The position numbers and the translations under genes are program-made. DNA of 64,000 bases from contig CAVSVP010000016.1 in NCBI GenBank assembly GCA_963731125.1, forward strand, positions 147,322 to 211,321, read 5' to 3'. Source of the stretch: CAVSVP01 sp963731125 (lineage in GTDB: Bacteria; Pseudomonadota; Gammaproteobacteria; Competibacterales; Competibacteraceae). The first letter of the stretch is position 1. Each line of letters begins with the position of its first letter. The notes below the pieces were generated by a model. It worked only from the letters and a program-made list of their open reading frames with translations, did not search any database and was not told the origin of the DNA. This document shows positions 63,612 to 64,000 of the stretch, piece after piece.

Positions 63612-64000
63612 ATTCTGCATAGCCCGCTGGGCTTCGATAGCCAGGACAAAATCGCGAGTTCGCTGTAGTCCGATCCAAAGGGTTTGTGGTCCAGGGAAGC
63701 CATCGCCCTTACGGTTAAGAAAGCCCCCGAAGCCAGCTACCATGCGAATCATTTCATTCAATGAAGGTGGGACCTGGGGCGGCGGTTGGCGCTTGGCCAC
63801 AATGGACACCGCTTGCCATTCCTCATCGGCAAAGACGACGTTGCAAGGTAACTCCGGGCAGGTGCGCCCCAGCATGGTCAGATACAGCACCCGCCAGGCA
63901 ATGATCAGATAACAGGCCAGCGCCGGTTCCAGGCGTTCGAGGTGCTCGAGCTGTAGCTCTTCGACTTTGCAGCCGGATTTCAGAATTCGGAAAAAGATCT
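63597..64000 (-). CDS. IS4-family (Tn5-like) transposase, C-terminal part (runs off window)
   Basis: The last 133 codons of a transposase. FFRILKSGCKVEELQLEHLE, ERLEPALACYLIIAWRVLYL, DEEWQAVS and GGFLNRKGDGFPGPQTLWIG are the C-terminal signature of Tn5/IS50-like IS4 transposases. The N-terminal catalytic part lies beyond 64000. The element entered the 3' end of the permease gene near 63588; its exact end was not determined. Confidence 0.87.
   Translation of the reverse strand, partial: IFFRILKSGCKVEELQLEHLERLEPALACYLIIAWRVLYLTMLGRTCPELPCNVVFADEEWQAVSIVAKRQPPPQVPPSLNEMIRMVAGFGGFLNRKGDGFPGPQTLWIGLQRTRDFVLAIEAQRAMQNSSYG

Overview
The window looks like a gammaproteobacterial chromosome, inferred from an E. 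coli-like iron superoxide dismutase start, glgC, an ElaB/YqjD-type protein, a Tor-like two-component pair and an aryl-polyene gene set. Genus cannot be told from the sequence alone. The left half is ordinary, compact chromosome; the right half (about 32-64 kb) is dominated by insertion sequences, many inserted inside one another.

Layout. 1-9.7 kb: sodB start, a secreted protein, a small two-gene membrane operon, glgC (ADP-glucose synthesis), a FucP-type sugar/H+ symporter, fructokinase, a secreted aldose-epimerase-like protein and an orphan periplasmic sugar-binding protein. 9.9-14.7 kb: an OmpR-type response regulator convergent with a large hybrid histidine kinase, then a class III nucleotidyl cyclase with unusual substrate-pocket residues. 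14.8-30.7 kb: a near-complete aryl-polyene (xanthomonadin-like) pigment cluster. Chorismatase makes the hydroxybenzoate starter, an AMP ligase loads it on an acyl carrier protein, KS/CLF, KR and two dehydratases build the polyene, a halogenase-like flavoprotein and methyltransferases decorate it, and an acyltransferase, glycosyltransferase, LolA-like carrier, MMPL exporter and lipoprotein move or anchor it. 31.1 kb: an NnrU-family membrane protein.

32-47 kb: two nested stacks of mobile DNA. Stack 1 is an IS4-family element (32066-40467) carrying a group II intron (itself split by an IS66 element), an ISAs1 element and an IS630 element. Stack 2 is an ISKra4 element (40519-46914) carrying a DDE element and an IS3 element, the latter holding a second IS4-type element and a 107-bp palindrome. 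Target duplications at most joints let the broken transposase frames be rebuilt on paper.

47-64 kb: a decaying polyol (sorbitol/mannitol) catabolic locus: SorC-family regulator, a promoter with a palindromic operator, a chimeric and IS-split sorbitol-dehydrogenase-like gene, an intact mannitol 2-dehydrogenase, a substrate-binding protein carrying an in-frame 90-bp palindromic element, and a permease broken by an identical copy of that element and cut off by an IS4/Tn5-type transposase. Within it lies an IS3 element followed by an IS66 transposase and a DUF4338 (DruA-like) gene with overlapping start and stop; this pair is the best candidate for a little-described mobile unit. Mannitol or sorbitol oxidation would give fructose, the substrate of the fructokinase at 5.6-6.6 kb.
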